In this document: positions 44,338 to 53,476 of the stretch, one piece after another
How the letters are laid out: each line of letters starts with the position of its first letter
How positions within the stretch are numbered: the stretch's first letter is position 1
NCBI GenBank assembly: GCA_943789105.1
Contig: CALSSW010000005.1
Span: 1-64,000, forward strand
Source: an uncultured Ulvibacter sp.
GTDB lineage: Bacteria > Bacteroidota > Bacteroidia > Flavobacteriales > Flavobacteriaceae
Reading direction: 5' to 3'
Length of the DNA: 64,000 nucleotides
Made by a program: the position numbers and the translations under genes
The notes under the pieces: model-generated
Database searches by the model: none
The model's input: only the letters and a program-made list of their open reading frames with translations
Told to the model about the DNA's origin: nothing

Positions 44338-46254
44338 ATGCTTAATATACACAATCTATCAGTTTCTTTTCAAGGAACCTATTTGTTTGAAAAAATCACC
44401 TTTCAGCTCGCTAGCGGAACCCGCGTGGGGCTAGTGGGTAAAAATGGCGCCGGGAAATCTACCTTACTTAAAATAATTTCTGGAGAACAGGAATATGACC
44501 AGGGCGCTATAGCCATGGATAAGGACGTGTCTATTGGTTTTTTAAAACAAGACATTGATTTCACTAAAGGTAAAACGGTACTCCAGGAGTCTTACGAGGC
44601 TTTTATAGAAATAAAAAAACTGGAAGGGCAGCTAGAGGAAATTAATACCCAACTAGCCACCAGAGAAGACTATGAAAGTGCTAGTTATAACCAGCTCATG
44701 ATAGATCTAAACGATGTACAGCATCAATATGAGATACTGGGGGGTTACAATTATCAAGGGGAGACAGAGCGTATTTTACAGGGTTTAGGATTTCAAAGAG
44801 AAGATTTTAACAAAGTCACAGAAACCTTCTCTGGAGGGTGGCGTATGCGTATCGAGCTTGCAAAATTACTACTTCAAAACAATGATATTTTACTTTTGGA
44901 TGAGCCCACCAACCACCTTGATATAGAATCTATTTTGTGGTTAGAAGAGTTTTTGAAAAATTATGCAGGGGCTGTAGTGGTGGTGAGTCACGATAAAATG
45001 TTCTTGGATAATATCACCAACAGAACCATTGAGATTTCACTTGGTAAAATTTACGATTACAATAAGCCATATACCAAGTATTTGGTGCAACGTCAAGAAC
45101 TAAGAGCCCAGCAATTGGCTTCTCAAAAAAATCAGCAAAAACAAATTGAGCAAACAGAAAAATTAATTGAGAAGTTTAGAGCCAAGGCCAGTAAAGCAAC
45201 CATGGCCCAATCGCTGATTAAAAAGCTTGACAAGATTGACAGAATAGAGGTGGATGAGGATGACAACAGTGTGATGTCCTTAACATTTCCGGTAAGTGTG
45301 ATACCTGGAAAGGTAGTTATAGAGGCAGAAAACATATCAAAAAGCTATGGTGATACCCAGGTTTTGCGGGGTATTGATTTACGTGTAGAGCGAGATACCA
45401 AAATAGCTTTTGTAGGACAGAACGGGCAAGGTAAATCTACCCTGGCCAAAATTATTGTAGATGAAATCAAATACTCTGGCGCCATGAATTTGGGGCACAA
45501 TGTCCAGATTGGATATTTTGCACAAAACCAGGCAGATTATCTAGACGGCTCCAAAACGGTAGAAGATACTATGTTGGACGCCGCAGATGAGCGCACAAGA
45601 CCTTTGGTTAGAAACATACTGGGTTCTTTTTTGTTTAGAGGAGATGAGGCAGAAAAATACGTTCGGGTTTTAAGTGGGGGAGAGCGTAACCGTTTGGCCT
45701 TGGCAAAATTATTGCTACAGCCTTTTAATGTCTTGGTGATGGATGAGCCTACCAACCACTTAGACATTAAATCTAAAAACGTACTAAAAGATGCCCTTTT
45801 GAAATTTGAAGGGACCTTACTACTGGTGAGCCATGATAGAGATTTCTTGCAAGGCCTCACAGATAAGGTATATGAGTTTAAGGATCATAAAATTAAAGAG
45901 TATTTGGGAGATATAGAGTATTTTTTGGAGCAGCGTAACCTTCAAAACTTGCGAGAGGCAGAAAAGCGAACGGTTGGTGTAGCTACTCAAATTAACAACC
46001 CTAACTCTGGTAAGCAATCTTACAAGGATCAAAAAAAGCAAAAATCATTAACCAACAGGCTTAGTAAAATTGAGGCAACCATTAATAAACTAGAACGAGA
46101 AATTAAAGAGATAGACCTTGAATTGGCTTTAAATTATGAAGCTACCATAGCACTACCAAATTTCTTTGACTTTTATCAGGGCAAGAAAAAGGAGTTGGAA
46201 GAAGCTATGAAACAGTGGGAGCATATCTCTGAGCAATTGGAGGGCTTGCTGTAG
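44338..46254 (+). CDS. ABC-F family ATP-binding protein (Uup/YheS-like)
   Basis: 638 residues with two ABC domains in one chain and no membrane helices. Walker A: VGKNGAGKST (first) and VGQNGQGKST (second); signatures FSGGWRMRIELA and LSGGERNRLALA; Walker B LLLDEPTNHLD and LVMDEPTNHLD. A charged linker joins the domains and a coiled-coil C-terminal region (RLSKIEATINKLEREIKEID) follows. ABC-F proteins act at the ribosome rather than in transport. Confidence 0.93.
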   Translation: MLNIHNLSVSFQGTYLFEKITFQLASGTRVGLVGKNGAGKSTLLKIISGEQEYDQGAIAMDKDVSIGFLKQDIDFTKGKTVLQESYEAFIEIKKLEGQLEEINTQLATREDYESASYNQLMIDLNDVQHQYEILGGYNYQGETERILQGLGFQREDFNKVTETFSGGWRMRIELAKLLLQNNDILLLDEPTNHLDIESILWLEEFLKNYAGAVVVVSHDKMFLDNITNRTIEISLGKIYDYNKPYTKYLVQRQELRAQQLASQKNQQKQIEQTEKLIEKFRAKASKATMAQSLIKKLDKIDRIEVDEDDNSVMSLTFPVSVIPGKVVIEAENISKSYGDTQVLRGIDLRVERDTKIAFVGQNGQGKSTLAKIIVDEIKYSGAMNLGHNVQIGYFAQNQADYLDGSKTVEDTMLDAADERTRPLVRNILGSFLFRGDEAEKYVRVLSGGERNRLALAKLLLQPFNVLVMDEPTNHLDIKSKNVLKDALLKFEGTLLLVSHDRDFLQGLTDKVYEFKDHKIKEYLGDIEYFLEQRNLQNLREAEKRTVGVATQINNPNSGKQSYKDQKKQKSLTNRLSKIEATINKLEREIKEIDLELALNYEATIALPNFFDFYQGKKKELEEAMKQWEHISEQLEGLL

Positions 46255-46295
46255 TTTATTTGTGTAAAACTATTTTTAAAATCTGAAATTTTAAT

Positions 46296-46475
46296 ATGTA
46301 CGAACATTATTTTCAATGCCCATACTGCTGGGAAGAAATCTCTATGTTACTAGATCCCTCTCTTAGTTCTAGTTACGTTGAAGATTGTGAGGTTTGTTGT
46401 AATCCAATCCAGGTTACTACTACCTTCCAAGCCATGGAATTAGAGGGGTTTGATGCAGCGCCCATCGAGCAATAA
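46296..46475 (+). CDS. CPXCG-motif cysteine-rich small protein
   Basis: 59 residues, MYEHYFQCPYCWEEISMLLD start, then DCEVCCNPIQV. The paired CPYC and CEVC motifs and overall length match the Cys_rich_CPXG family, a likely zinc-ribbon. 41 bases after the ABC-F gene on the same strand, so perhaps cotranscribed. Function unknown. Confidence 0.85.
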   Translation: MYEHYFQCPYCWEEISMLLDPSLSSSYVEDCEVCCNPIQVTTTFQAMELEGFDAAPIEQ

Positions 46476-46510
46476 TTTAAGTAATATTTTGTTTTTTTAT
46501 ATTATAAGTA

Positions 46511-46541
46511 CTTGCTAAATCTAAAAAGCATTGTATATTTG
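46511..46541 (+). promoter_or_regulatory. Promoter of the initiator tRNA gene
   Basis: -33 TTG (46512-46514) and -7 TATATTTG (46534-46541) are 19 bases apart. The 133 bases between the -7 box and the mature tRNA hold a leader with no recognised RNA or reading frame. Confidence 0.65.
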
Positions 46542-46674
46542 CAGTCCAAAATAAGTTTGTCGGTATTATGACCCGAGAGTTAAAAGCTAAGTAATTTATT
46601 TTGTTTTACATCGCGGGCTTAGCCCAGAGAGGCAGTAAGTTGGCATAAAAACCATACTCCTTGAAGATACATAT

Positions 46675-46796
<122 letters not shown>

Positions 46797-46931
46797 GTAT
46801 ACAAGGGGTTTATGAGTGTATTGGTTGCGTGTTAAACAGTTTAAAATATAGATCTAAAGAACTTACAAATACTCTTTACTGACGTTGTCAATACTTCAAA
46901 TTTAATTAAATTGACACTATAATAGGACTTT

Positions 46932-46952
46932 ACTGTCAGTAAAACTGTCAGT
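46932..46952 (+). promoter_or_regulatory. Putative integrase arm-type sites, left end
   Basis: Two copies of ACTGTCAGT (46932-46940 and 46944-46952), 12 bases apart, about 135 bases inside attL. The same 9-mer occurs twice at the right end (53477-53498). Paired short repeats inside both ends are what arm-binding sites of tyrosine integrases look like; the role is inferred. Confidence 0.55.
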
Positions 46953-46972
46953 AAAACGATAGTTTAAGAAAC

Positions 46973-47009
46973 AAAAAACCCCTACTAAATAGTAAGGGTT
47001 ATAGGGAGT
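46973..47009 (-). terminator. Cassette terminator 1
   Basis: On the minus strand CCCTTACTA / TAGTAGGGG stem followed by T run. The same ~36-base block recurs at 48004 and 49607, once after each surface-protein gene of the island. Confidence 0.8.
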
Positions 47010-47022
47010 TGTTAAAATTGTT

Positions 47023-47952
47023 TTAATTCTTTATAAACCTTTTGTTAGCTTGATTAACACCATCTGAAATTCTAATGATATAAACTCCTTTTGATAATTC
47101 ACTTACATTTATTTTATCAGTAGCACTTTTAGTAATTACCTCTGCTCCTAAAAGATTATATACAGAAACAGCTATTGGGTTTTTGTTTCCTTCTATAAAT
47201 AGATAATTATCTGTTGGGTTTGGATATATAAATACATCTAATTCAAGTGCATTATCTCCTATACTTAATGCCTCACATTCTTCTTCGGTTTCTACGAAGG
47301 TAGAATTTGGGTCTATCAAAGACGACCAGTTTGCGTTCATATAATCGGCATCATCTACATAAATACAAGTTAGGTTAGGGTTTTCTAAAGCAGAAAAACC
47401 TACAATGGCTTCATTGTTTACGTTTCTAATATCTATAGTTGTTAATGGATTATTTTCAAAATACATATAACCCAAGTCAATATTATTGGTCAAATCTAGA
47501 CTTGTTAATTGATTAAAGCGACAATAAAAAATAATTAAGGCAGAGTTATTGCTCACGTCTAAACTTGTTAATTGATTATATGAAAAATTTAAGTAAAGCA
47601 AGGCAGTATTATTACTCAAATCTAAACTCGTGAGTTGATTTCCAGAACACCATAATACTTCTAAGGCATTATTATTGCTCACGTCTAAACTCATTATTTC
47701 ATTAACACCACAACGCAAATCATTCAAGTCAGTAAAATCCTCGATACCAGTTAAATCTGTAATGCCATATTCCTCAACATTTAAATTCGTTACACTACTA
47801 ATATTAGCAGTTAGTACAGAACCATTGATTGGAGCAGTATCATAACCTAAATCTATTAATGCTTGTTCAAAATTAGGGTCTGGAATTAGTGTAGTCTGGC
47901 TAAAACCAACTAATGTAAATCCTAAAAACAAGAGTAGAAGTAGTTTTTTCAT
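47023..47952 (-). CDS. Leucine-rich-repeat surface protein with T9SS sorting domain
   Basis: 309 residues from the ATG at 47952 (signal peptide MKKLLLLLFLGFTLVGFSQ). About six LRR units of 20-21 residues, such as LTSLDLSNNTALLYLNFSYNQ, span residues ~70-190. The last ~75 residues (DVFIYPNPTDNYLFIEG ... VYIIRISDGVNQANKRFIKN) are a type A sorting domain. A probable surface binding protein. An upstream in-frame ATG at 48003 is rejected because the promoter lies between the two. Lowest cassette of the array in the island. Confidence 0.88.
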   Translation of the reverse strand: MKKLLLLLFLGFTLVGFSQTTLIPDPNFEQALIDLGYDTAPINGSVLTANISSVTNLNVEEYGITDLTGIEDFTDLNDLRCGVNEIMSLDVSNNNALEVLWCSGNQLTSLDLSNNTALLYLNFSYNQLTSLDVSNNSALIIFYCRFNQLTSLDLTNNIDLGYMYFENNPLTTIDIRNVNNEAIVGFSALENPNLTCIYVDDADYMNANWSSLIDPNSTFVETEEECEALSIGDNALELDVFIYPNPTDNYLFIEGNKNPIAVSVYNLLGAEVITKSATDKINVSELSKGVYIIRISDGVNQANKRFIKN

Positions 47953-48002
47953 AATGTATGTTTTAAACAAATATAGACAAAAGGATAAAGCGTTGTGGTA
48001 CA
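47950..48002 (-). repeat. Conserved promoter-leader block of cassette 1
   Basis: Nearly identical over about 52 bases to 50739-50791. It contains the -7 box TATATTTG (47968-47975, minus strand), so transcription would begin only about 9 bases before the ATG. Confidence 0.75.
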
Positions 48003-48003
48003 T

Positions 48004-48042
48004 AAAAAAACCCCTACTAAATAGTAAGGGTTATAGGGAGTT
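48004..48042 (-). terminator. Cassette terminator 2
   Basis: Same hairpin block as at 46973, directly after the first BspA-like gene and directly before the leader of the LRR gene. Confidence 0.8.
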
Positions 48043-48044
48043 AT

Positions 48045-49502
48045 TTAAGGAGTACAGTTAGTAAAGTTAGGTTGAGGTAGTGTCCAAGAGGTAGCGCCGT
48101 TGCTGAATTCAGTACAATTTGTAACACCATCAACACTCCAAGAACTTAAATCTTGGTTAAAAGAAGTTGCATCCTTAAACATTAAATACATATCAGTCAC
48201 ACTACTCACATTCCAATTTCCAATAGATTGGTTGAAAGAAGATGCGCCATTAAACATATTGAACATATTAGTCACACTACTTACATCCCAATTACCAATA
48301 GATTGGTTAAAAGAAGATGCGTCACTAAACATATGTTGCATAATAGTAACACTACCAACATCCCAATTACTTAAATCTTGATTAAAAGCATTATTATTAG
48401 CAAACATACTTCTCATATCGGATACATTACTCACATCCCAATCTCCAATTGGCTGGTTGAAAGAAGATGCGCCACTAAACATACCTCTCATATCGGATAC
48501 ATTACTCACATCCCAACTTCCAATAGGTTGGTTGAAAGCTCCAGCATCATAAAACATTCCTTCCATATCAGTCACACTACTAACGTCCCAATCACCAATA
48601 GGTTGGTTGAAAGCTTCAGCTCTTGTAAACATACTTCTCATATCAGTCACATTACTTACATCCCAATTTCCTATTGGTTCGTTATAAGTTTCAGCGAAAA
48701 AAAACATCCTAGTCATATCAGTCACATTACTAACATCCCAATTTCCAATAGGTTGGTTAAAAGAAGTTGCATAATAAAACATATTGAACATATTAGTCAC
48801 ACTACTTACATCCCAATTACCAATAGATTGGTTAAAAGAGTTAGCACCAAGAAACATTTGTGCCATATCGGATACATTACTCACATCCCAACTTCCAATA
48901 GGTTGGTTGAAAGCTCCAGCATCAAAAAACATTCCTTCCATATCAGTCACCTTCGTTGTTACCGCTTTAGTTACATCCTCTTCATTGTCTACCATTGCTC
49001 GTAACATAGCTTCATCTACCACCGTATAGGTAACCCCATTAATCACTCCCGTATCTCCAACTTCTGCACACTCATAAGCCTTTATAGTTATTCCATTATC
49101 TGCTAAATAAACTACATCACAAGGTTCTTCAGTTGTAATAAAACTAACTTCATTACCATAAAACTCCCCTAAAGCATTGGTTAAAAAAGTTCTCGCATAA
49201 TAAGTAGTATTCGGCTCAAGGTTTTCTAATGTGGTAGTAACTTCTGTACCATTTACATTCACTTTAGTATTTGCTGTAGTAGGTTGTATGGTAGTTGCAT
49301 ATACAAACCCTTGCTCTGTGTTGTTAGGGTCATCACAGTTCTCTGAAACGATACTTATAACCCCATTTAAGGTAGCTGATGTTTCTGTTATATTAGTAAC
49401 TGCAGAAGTAGTAAGTGTTGGGTTATACAAACAAGGATTACCATCATCATCACTACACCCAACGATAAGTACAGTTAAAAATAAATAGAGTAGTTTTTTC
49501 AT
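48045..49502 (-). CDS. BspA-like lipoprotein with DUF285 repeats
   Basis: 485 residues from the ATG at 49502. Lipoprotein signal MKKLLYLFLTVLIVGCSDD (Cys16). Residues ~25-130 are a fibronectin-III-like domain (ETSATLNGVIS, EPNTTYYARTFLTNALGEFYG). Then eleven 25-residue DUF285 repeats of the pattern FNQPIGNWDVSNVTDMxxMFxxAxx, and a tail SWTLPQPNFTNC. No T9SS domain; the lipid anchor holds it. Proteins of this type bind host or matrix surfaces in other bacteria, but the ligand here is unknown. Confidence 0.88.
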   Translation of the reverse strand: MKKLLYLFLTVLIVGCSDDDGNPCLYNPTLTTSAVTNITETSATLNGVISIVSENCDDPNNTEQGFVYATTIQPTTANTKVNVNGTEVTTTLENLEPNTTYYARTFLTNALGEFYGNEVSFITTEEPCDVVYLADNGITIKAYECAEVGDTGVINGVTYTVVDEAMLRAMVDNEEDVTKAVTTKVTDMEGMFFDAGAFNQPIGSWDVSNVSDMAQMFLGANSFNQSIGNWDVSSVTNMFNMFYYATSFNQPIGNWDVSNVTDMTRMFFFAETYNEPIGNWDVSNVTDMRSMFTRAEAFNQPIGDWDVSSVTDMEGMFYDAGAFNQPIGSWDVSNVSDMRGMFSGASSFNQPIGDWDVSNVSDMRSMFANNNAFNQDLSNWDVGSVTIMQHMFSDASSFNQSIGNWDVSSVTNMFNMFNGASSFNQSIGNWNVSSVTDMYLMFKDATSFNQDLSSWSVDGVTNCTEFSNGATSWTLPQPNFTNCTP

Positions 49503-49517
49503 AATGTTTGTTTTGAA

Positions 49518-49525
49518 CAAATATA
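49518..49525 (-). promoter_or_regulatory. -7 box TATATTTG of the first BspA-like gene
   Basis: Same box and same distance from the ATG as in the other two cassettes, although the sequence farther upstream differs. Confidence 0.55.
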
Positions 49526-49606
49526 ATTATTGGTTGATTGAATTATAAAAATATTAAATAAAATACGTGTAAACACCAAAAAATACACGACATTACATTG
49601 TCGCAT

Positions 49607-49642
49607 AAAAAACCCCTACTAAATAGTAAGGGTTATAGGGAG
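49607..49642 (-). terminator. Cassette terminator 3
   Basis: Third copy of the CCCTTACTA / TAGTAGGGG hairpin block, after the second BspA-like gene. Confidence 0.8.
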
Positions 49643-49653
49643 AGATTAAAATC

Positions 49654-50741
49654 TTAAGGAGTACAGTTAGTAAAGTTAGGTTGAGGTAGTGTCCAAGAGG
49701 TAGCGCCCTCGCTAAAATTATTACAGATAGTAACACCATCAACACTCCAAGAACTTAAATTTTGATTAAAAGAAGTAGCATTATAAAACATATAACTCAT
49801 ATCAGTCACATTACTCACATCCCAATCTCCAATAGGTTGGTTAAAAGCAAAAGCAGAAAAAAACATATAATACATATCGGTCACATTACTCACATCCCAA
49901 TTACCTATAGGTTGGTTGAACTCGCTTGCATCTAGGAACATACCACCCATATCAGTCACATTACTCACATCCCAAGAACTTATATTTTGGTTAAAATGAG
50001 AGGCTTCAAAAACATACCTCTCCATATTAGTCACATTACTCACATCCCAAGAACTTATATTTTGGTTGAAAGAAGTAGCACTTTCAAACAAACTATCCAT
50101 ATCCAGTCACTAAAGTAGTACAAACATTATCGTAATTCTTCCCCATTATTAATGGCAAATTGAAGACCATTAGTTGTCTACTATAACAAAAGTAAAACCA
50201 TCTATAGTACCCGTATCTCCCGCATACTGCACCCGCACTTGCTTTAATAGTTATACCATTAGATGCTAAATACACGTTATTACTACTTCCATTTCCATCA
50301 ACAAACAAACTAACGTCTTCAAAACTTTGATTGGCTGTAATGGTGGTATTTTCAATAGTATAAATCACATTGTTACCATCAAAATGAGCATCGGTAATAA
50401 CTACTTCAACTTCTGAAACTCCATCTGCATCTACCCAAGTTAAAACAGCATTAGGAGGGTCTAACTTAAAACTATTTTCATCATCATAATCATTCCAATA
50501 GGAAGCAAATTCATCTCCGCTGATGTATTTATGTTCTCTATTAGGGTCTATCGGTGAAAGCAAATATATCACCCGTTAGAGGTATTACGATAGTTGTGCT
50601 ATTAGTTGCTGTAGCATCTAAAGAAGTATGAGTGTACAGCCATTCCTTTTGCAAGTCAGTACTATTATCATTGTTGTTATCATCATCAGTTGAACACCCA
50701 ACGATAAGCACAGTTAAAATTAAATAGAGTAGTTTTTTCAT
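49654..50741 (-). CDS. Second BspA-like lipoprotein with DUF285 repeats (frame interrupted)
   Basis: Starts at 50741 with lipoprotein signal MKKLLYLILTVLIVGCSTDD, almost the same as its neighbour. A lipocalin-like domain follows (ISGDEFASYWNDYDDENSF, VLTWVDADGVSEVEVVI), then NGITIKASAGA and five DUF285 repeats ending SWTLPQPNFTNC, shared with the neighbour. The frame changes near 50565, 50205, 50140 and 50105. Intact length would be about 362 residues. A truncated paralogue with a different N-terminal domain. Confidence 0.8.
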
Positions 50742-50791
50742 AATGTTTCTTTTAAACAAATATAGACAAAAGGATAAAGCGTTGTGGTACA
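50739..50791 (-). repeat. Conserved promoter-leader block of cassette 3
   Basis: Copy of the block at 47950-48002, including the -7 box TATATTTG (50757-50764, minus strand). Confidence 0.75.
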
Positions 50792-51245
50792 ACTTTGATA
50801 CATAAAAACTTGAAAACTTTGTTGAAAACGTTTTACCTCATCTTCTATTTATAACTATGTGTTTTAGTTTATTGCAAGTATCCTAAAATAGAAAACGCAA
50901 AGATTAATTATATCTGCGTTATATAAATAGGAAGTATTTAAACTTGGTACATAGAAATACTAAAGACGTTTAGAGAGCCAAGACAATCTCTACAATAATC
51001 CTTACAGTTTCCTAGTAAGGTTTGACGTTATAAACTCGGATAGAGTGTGTAAGTGGGTAAGCACAGCAGTTTTTCCCTTGCCAGTCGTAATAGGCAACAC
51101 GAGATGCGGTTTTCTGCCTTGATACTGATGGAGGTTCTTCATATGAAAAGAGTAATATCTTTTTTGGGTGAGGTTTGCAGAATACATATTTAGATAGAAG
51201 GATGTATCAAGTGAAATAGTTTATTAAAAGTAGTTTGAAATAGAT
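50792..51245. other. Intergenic stretch in the island
   Basis: Holds one copy of a 37-base repeat (50917-50953) and, at 51002-51187 on the minus strand, a 61-residue open frame containing ITTGKGKT. That could be the remains of an ATPase P-loop, but nothing else supports it. No convincing gene otherwise. Confidence 0.4.
50917..50953 (+). repeat. 37-base direct repeat, copy 1
   Basis: Starts CGTTATATAAATAGGAAG and ends CTTGGTACATA; identical to 54077-54113. One copy is inside the island and the other is outside it on the right. Confidence 0.85.
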
Positions 51246-51536
51246 ATGAATACAACTGGAAAGAAATTTGGAGGTAGACAAAAAGGGACACCAAATAAAT
51301 TAAGTAATAAGATAAAAGAAAAGCTATCAAAGCTAATAGATGAGGTTATAGCCTCTTTTGATATAGAAGATATGACAAAGGCTGAAAGACTAAAACTAAT
51401 ACAATTAGCAATGCCTTATGTGCTTACAAAACCTCAACAAGAGGAAGTAGAACAACAACAAAACTTCACAGTAGAAATAATAGATAGATTAAGTGATTAT
51501 TCAGATAAACAACTTGATAATGCTATTAGAAATTAA
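51246..51536 (+). CDS. Small mobile-element protein with GGRQKGTPNK motif
   Basis: 96 residues, charged and helical. The N-terminal GGRQKGTPNKLSNKIKEKL motif is typical of small proteins carried by Bacteroidota prophages and integrative elements (DUF5681-like); I know no function. Plus strand, in the integrase-proximal part of the island. Start ATG 51246. Confidence 0.7.
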   Translation: MNTTGKKFGGRQKGTPNKLSNKIKEKLSKLIDEVIASFDIEDMTKAERLKLIQLAMPYVLTKPQQEEVEQQQNFTVEIIDRLSDYSDKQLDNAIRN

Positions 51537-51616
51537 TAACCCAAGAGAAGCTATTATAGAAAGCTATACCAAACCTATTTCGTATAAAAACTATATACTC
51601 TTTAGAGGAAAGGTGA

Positions 51617-51647
51617 TTGTATGTTTTAGATAGTAATGTTATATTTG
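51617..51647 (+). promoter_or_regulatory. Promoter of the coiled-coil gene
   Basis: -33 TTG (51617-51619) and -7 TATATTTG (51640-51647), 20 bases apart; the ATG follows 21 bases after the -7 box. Confidence 0.65.
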
Positions 51648-51668
51648 GATATATAAAATACTTCATTT

Positions 51669-52436
51669 ATGGCTTCAACAACTTCTTACATCATTAATTT
51701 CAATAAAAAGAATAGTGTTTTTACTCTTACGTCAACAAAAGACGAACTAAAAGTTGATGCAAAGCATAAAAAGTATGAATGGTTAAAGAGCCAAGCTACT
51801 GGTCGTATTGTAAAAATTTCAGCTAAAGGAAGATGGAATTCTTCTAAAGATTACATTGGTCTATATGATGAGATAAATTCTTCTAAATCAAAGAAGAAAA
51901 GTACTGTCAAAAGTTCGTTTAAAGCAACAAAGAGAAAAGCTAAACCCGTCAAAGGCAATTCTACTGAACTTAAAGAATTGAAAACTCAATTAAAAGAGTT
52001 GCAAACTTCGAATAATAAGTTAAAAACAGAGATTGCTAAACTAAAAAATGAAATTCAATTATTGAAGAAGAAATCACTACTAGCAAAGCCAAAACCAGCA
52101 AAGCCAAAGCCAGTAAAAAAAGAGCCTAAACAATATAAGGCGAGAATTACAGCTACTTTAAAATATTCTGACAGAATGTACAGACGTAACAAAAGTAAAG
52201 ACTTGGACATAACAATTATAACTGATCCCCAATTTAAAAAACCGTCACAGTCTTTTTTTAAGTCATATTTAAAATTTGCTGCAGCAGATGGTTATAATTA
52301 TAATGGAAAATGGCCGCATTATGGTCTGCCAATATATAGTGTTTCTGGTCTAGAAGGATATTCTGGATTAAATGACGCTATGGTAACAGAACAAAAAATA
52401 ACAAACATCTCATTTATATTTATCAAAGAATACTAA
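51669..52436 (+). CDS. Basic coiled-coil protein of unknown function
   Basis: 255 residues. Three parts: residues 1-75 with SYIINFNKKNSVFTLTSTKDE; a Lys-rich linker and Leu/Lys heptads around residues 98-140 (ELKTQLKELQTSNNKLKTEIAKLKNEIQLLKKK), a clear coiled coil; then a KPKPAKPKP linker and a globular C-terminus with many Tyr (SDRMYRRNKSKD, YNYNGKWPHYG, SGLEGYSGLND). No signal peptide. No family recognised. It has a good promoter and overlaps the convergent integrase end by four bases. Confidence 0.7.
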   Translation: MASTTSYIINFNKKNSVFTLTSTKDELKVDAKHKKYEWLKSQATGRIVKISAKGRWNSSKDYIGLYDEINSSKSKKKSTVKSSFKATKRKAKPVKGNSTELKELKTQLKELQTSNNKLKTEIAKLKNEIQLLKKKSLLAKPKPAKPKPVKKEPKQYKARITATLKYSDRMYRRNKSKDLDITIITDPQFKKPSQSFFKSYLKFAAADGYNYNGKWPHYGLPIYSVSGLEGYSGLNDAMVTEQKITNISFIFIKEY

Positions 52437-53476
52437 ACCATAGGCATATCTTCCTCCTTCAGTTCAGCGATTTCTAATCCTCTTAAGTAGGTTAAACTTA
52501 CGTTTATAGATGAATGTCCCATAGCTTTCTGTAGCTTGGTTATAGAACTAGTTCTCTTAAATATTTCTATAGCACCAGAGTGTCTAAAAGAGTACAATGT
52601 TTGGTCTTGTTCAAGCAAGTTAGATTGTCTCTTAAAACGCCCCCAAAGGGTCTTAAAATAGTCTTGGTTTAAAGGTTGAGGTTTATTAGAAAAGATATTA
52701 TTATCTCTTTCTCCTTTTACAAGTATATCTCTTATGTAAGAAGGTACTGGAACTATTCTATTTCTTCCGGATTTATTTCTATTACCGGATAAATGAATAA
52801 AACTTAAATCATCAGAAAAGTCCTTCCAAGTAAGTTCTCTTATTTCTCTATGTGGTCTTAAAAGACAACCATAAGTCATTAAACAACACAAATAAAGATT
52901 GCTATTAAACATCTTAACCTCATCCAGTATTTCTTTTATGTTATTAAAAGGTTTGTGTAATGTTGAGGTAGGTTTTTTAAGTACTACTTTACCAACAAGG
53001 TTGGGTTTATAATCATTTAATAAAGGACTTAATGTAGACTTTACGGTTCGTTGTGTTTTAGCACTCCAATTAGCCCTAATGAGGAATGTTTTAATATAAG
53101 AAGCCTTTAGGTCATCAACTTTAAGGTTCTTTATTTGTCTTTCACTTTCATAACGCTTCCATAATACTAAAACTCTTTTAGCATCCTTTATATAGCGTTC
53201 TGAACAGCCTTGAACAATCTTTGTCTCTATTGCTTTTGTGATTGCTTGAACAACAGTTGTTGGCTTCTCTTTAGCCTTATTTGTTTTTGTGCTTGGTCTC
53301 CAACCTTCTCTTAACTTTAATTCAAAAGCAGCTTTAAGTAGGGTAGGGTTTTCTTTAGCCTTTATCTTTAGATTTATAGCCTTTCCATTCCAATAACGGT
53401 AGCGTATTTTATCTTTATAGATATTGATAAATGGGTTGTTATTGTGGTATCCAATAGTCACTTTTAAATTACTCAT
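52433..53476 (-). CDS. Tyrosine-type site-specific integrase
   Basis: 347 residues with an N-terminal arm/core-binding region and a C-terminal catalytic domain. Catalytic residues: Arg207 (LLRPHREI), Lys235 (NKSGRNR), Arg298 in YSFRHSG (Tyr replaces the first His of the usual HxxR, as is common), His321 (MGHSS) and Tyr330 (TYLRG). Its gene lies 70 bases from attR, the usual place. Two ACTGTCAGT motifs sit directly upstream of its start, so it may control its own expression. Confidence 0.95.
   Translation of the reverse strand: MSNLKVTIGYHNNNPFINIYKDKIRYRYWNGKAINLKIKAKENPTLLKAAFELKLREGWRPSTKTNKAKEKPTTVVQAITKAIETKIVQGCSERYIKDAKRVLVLWKRYESERQIKNLKVDDLKASYIKTFLIRANWSAKTQRTVKSTLSPLLNDYKPNLVGKVVLKKPTSTLHKPFNNIKEILDEVKMFNSNLYLCCLMTYGCLLRPHREIRELTWKDFSDDLSFIHLSGNRNKSGRNRIVPVPSYIRDILVKGERDNNIFSNKPQPLNQDYFKTLWGRFKRQSNLLEQDQTLYSFRHSGAIEIFKRTSSITKLQKAMGHSSINVSLTYLRGLEIAELKEEDMPMV

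Noticed and set aside
46542..46674. Tandem tRNA or small RNA in the tRNA leader
   Set aside because: CGCGGGCTTAGCCC looks tRNA-like for a few bases, but no cloverleaf or known RNA could be built.
48100..48960. Short repeats at about 75-base spacing as a possible CRISPR array
   Set aside because: They are imperfect, contiguous and in frame; they encode the 25-residue DUF285 repeats of the minus-strand lipoprotein.
46973..50791. The cassette array as an integron
   Set aside because: The integrase is of the tRNA-island/phage type, the shared borders are promoter and terminator blocks rather than attC sites, and each gene has its own promoter box.
51002..51187. 61-residue minus-strand frame with ITTGKGKT as a P-loop ATPase
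   Set aside because: Only one short motif, no Walker B, no start signal. At most a gene remnant.
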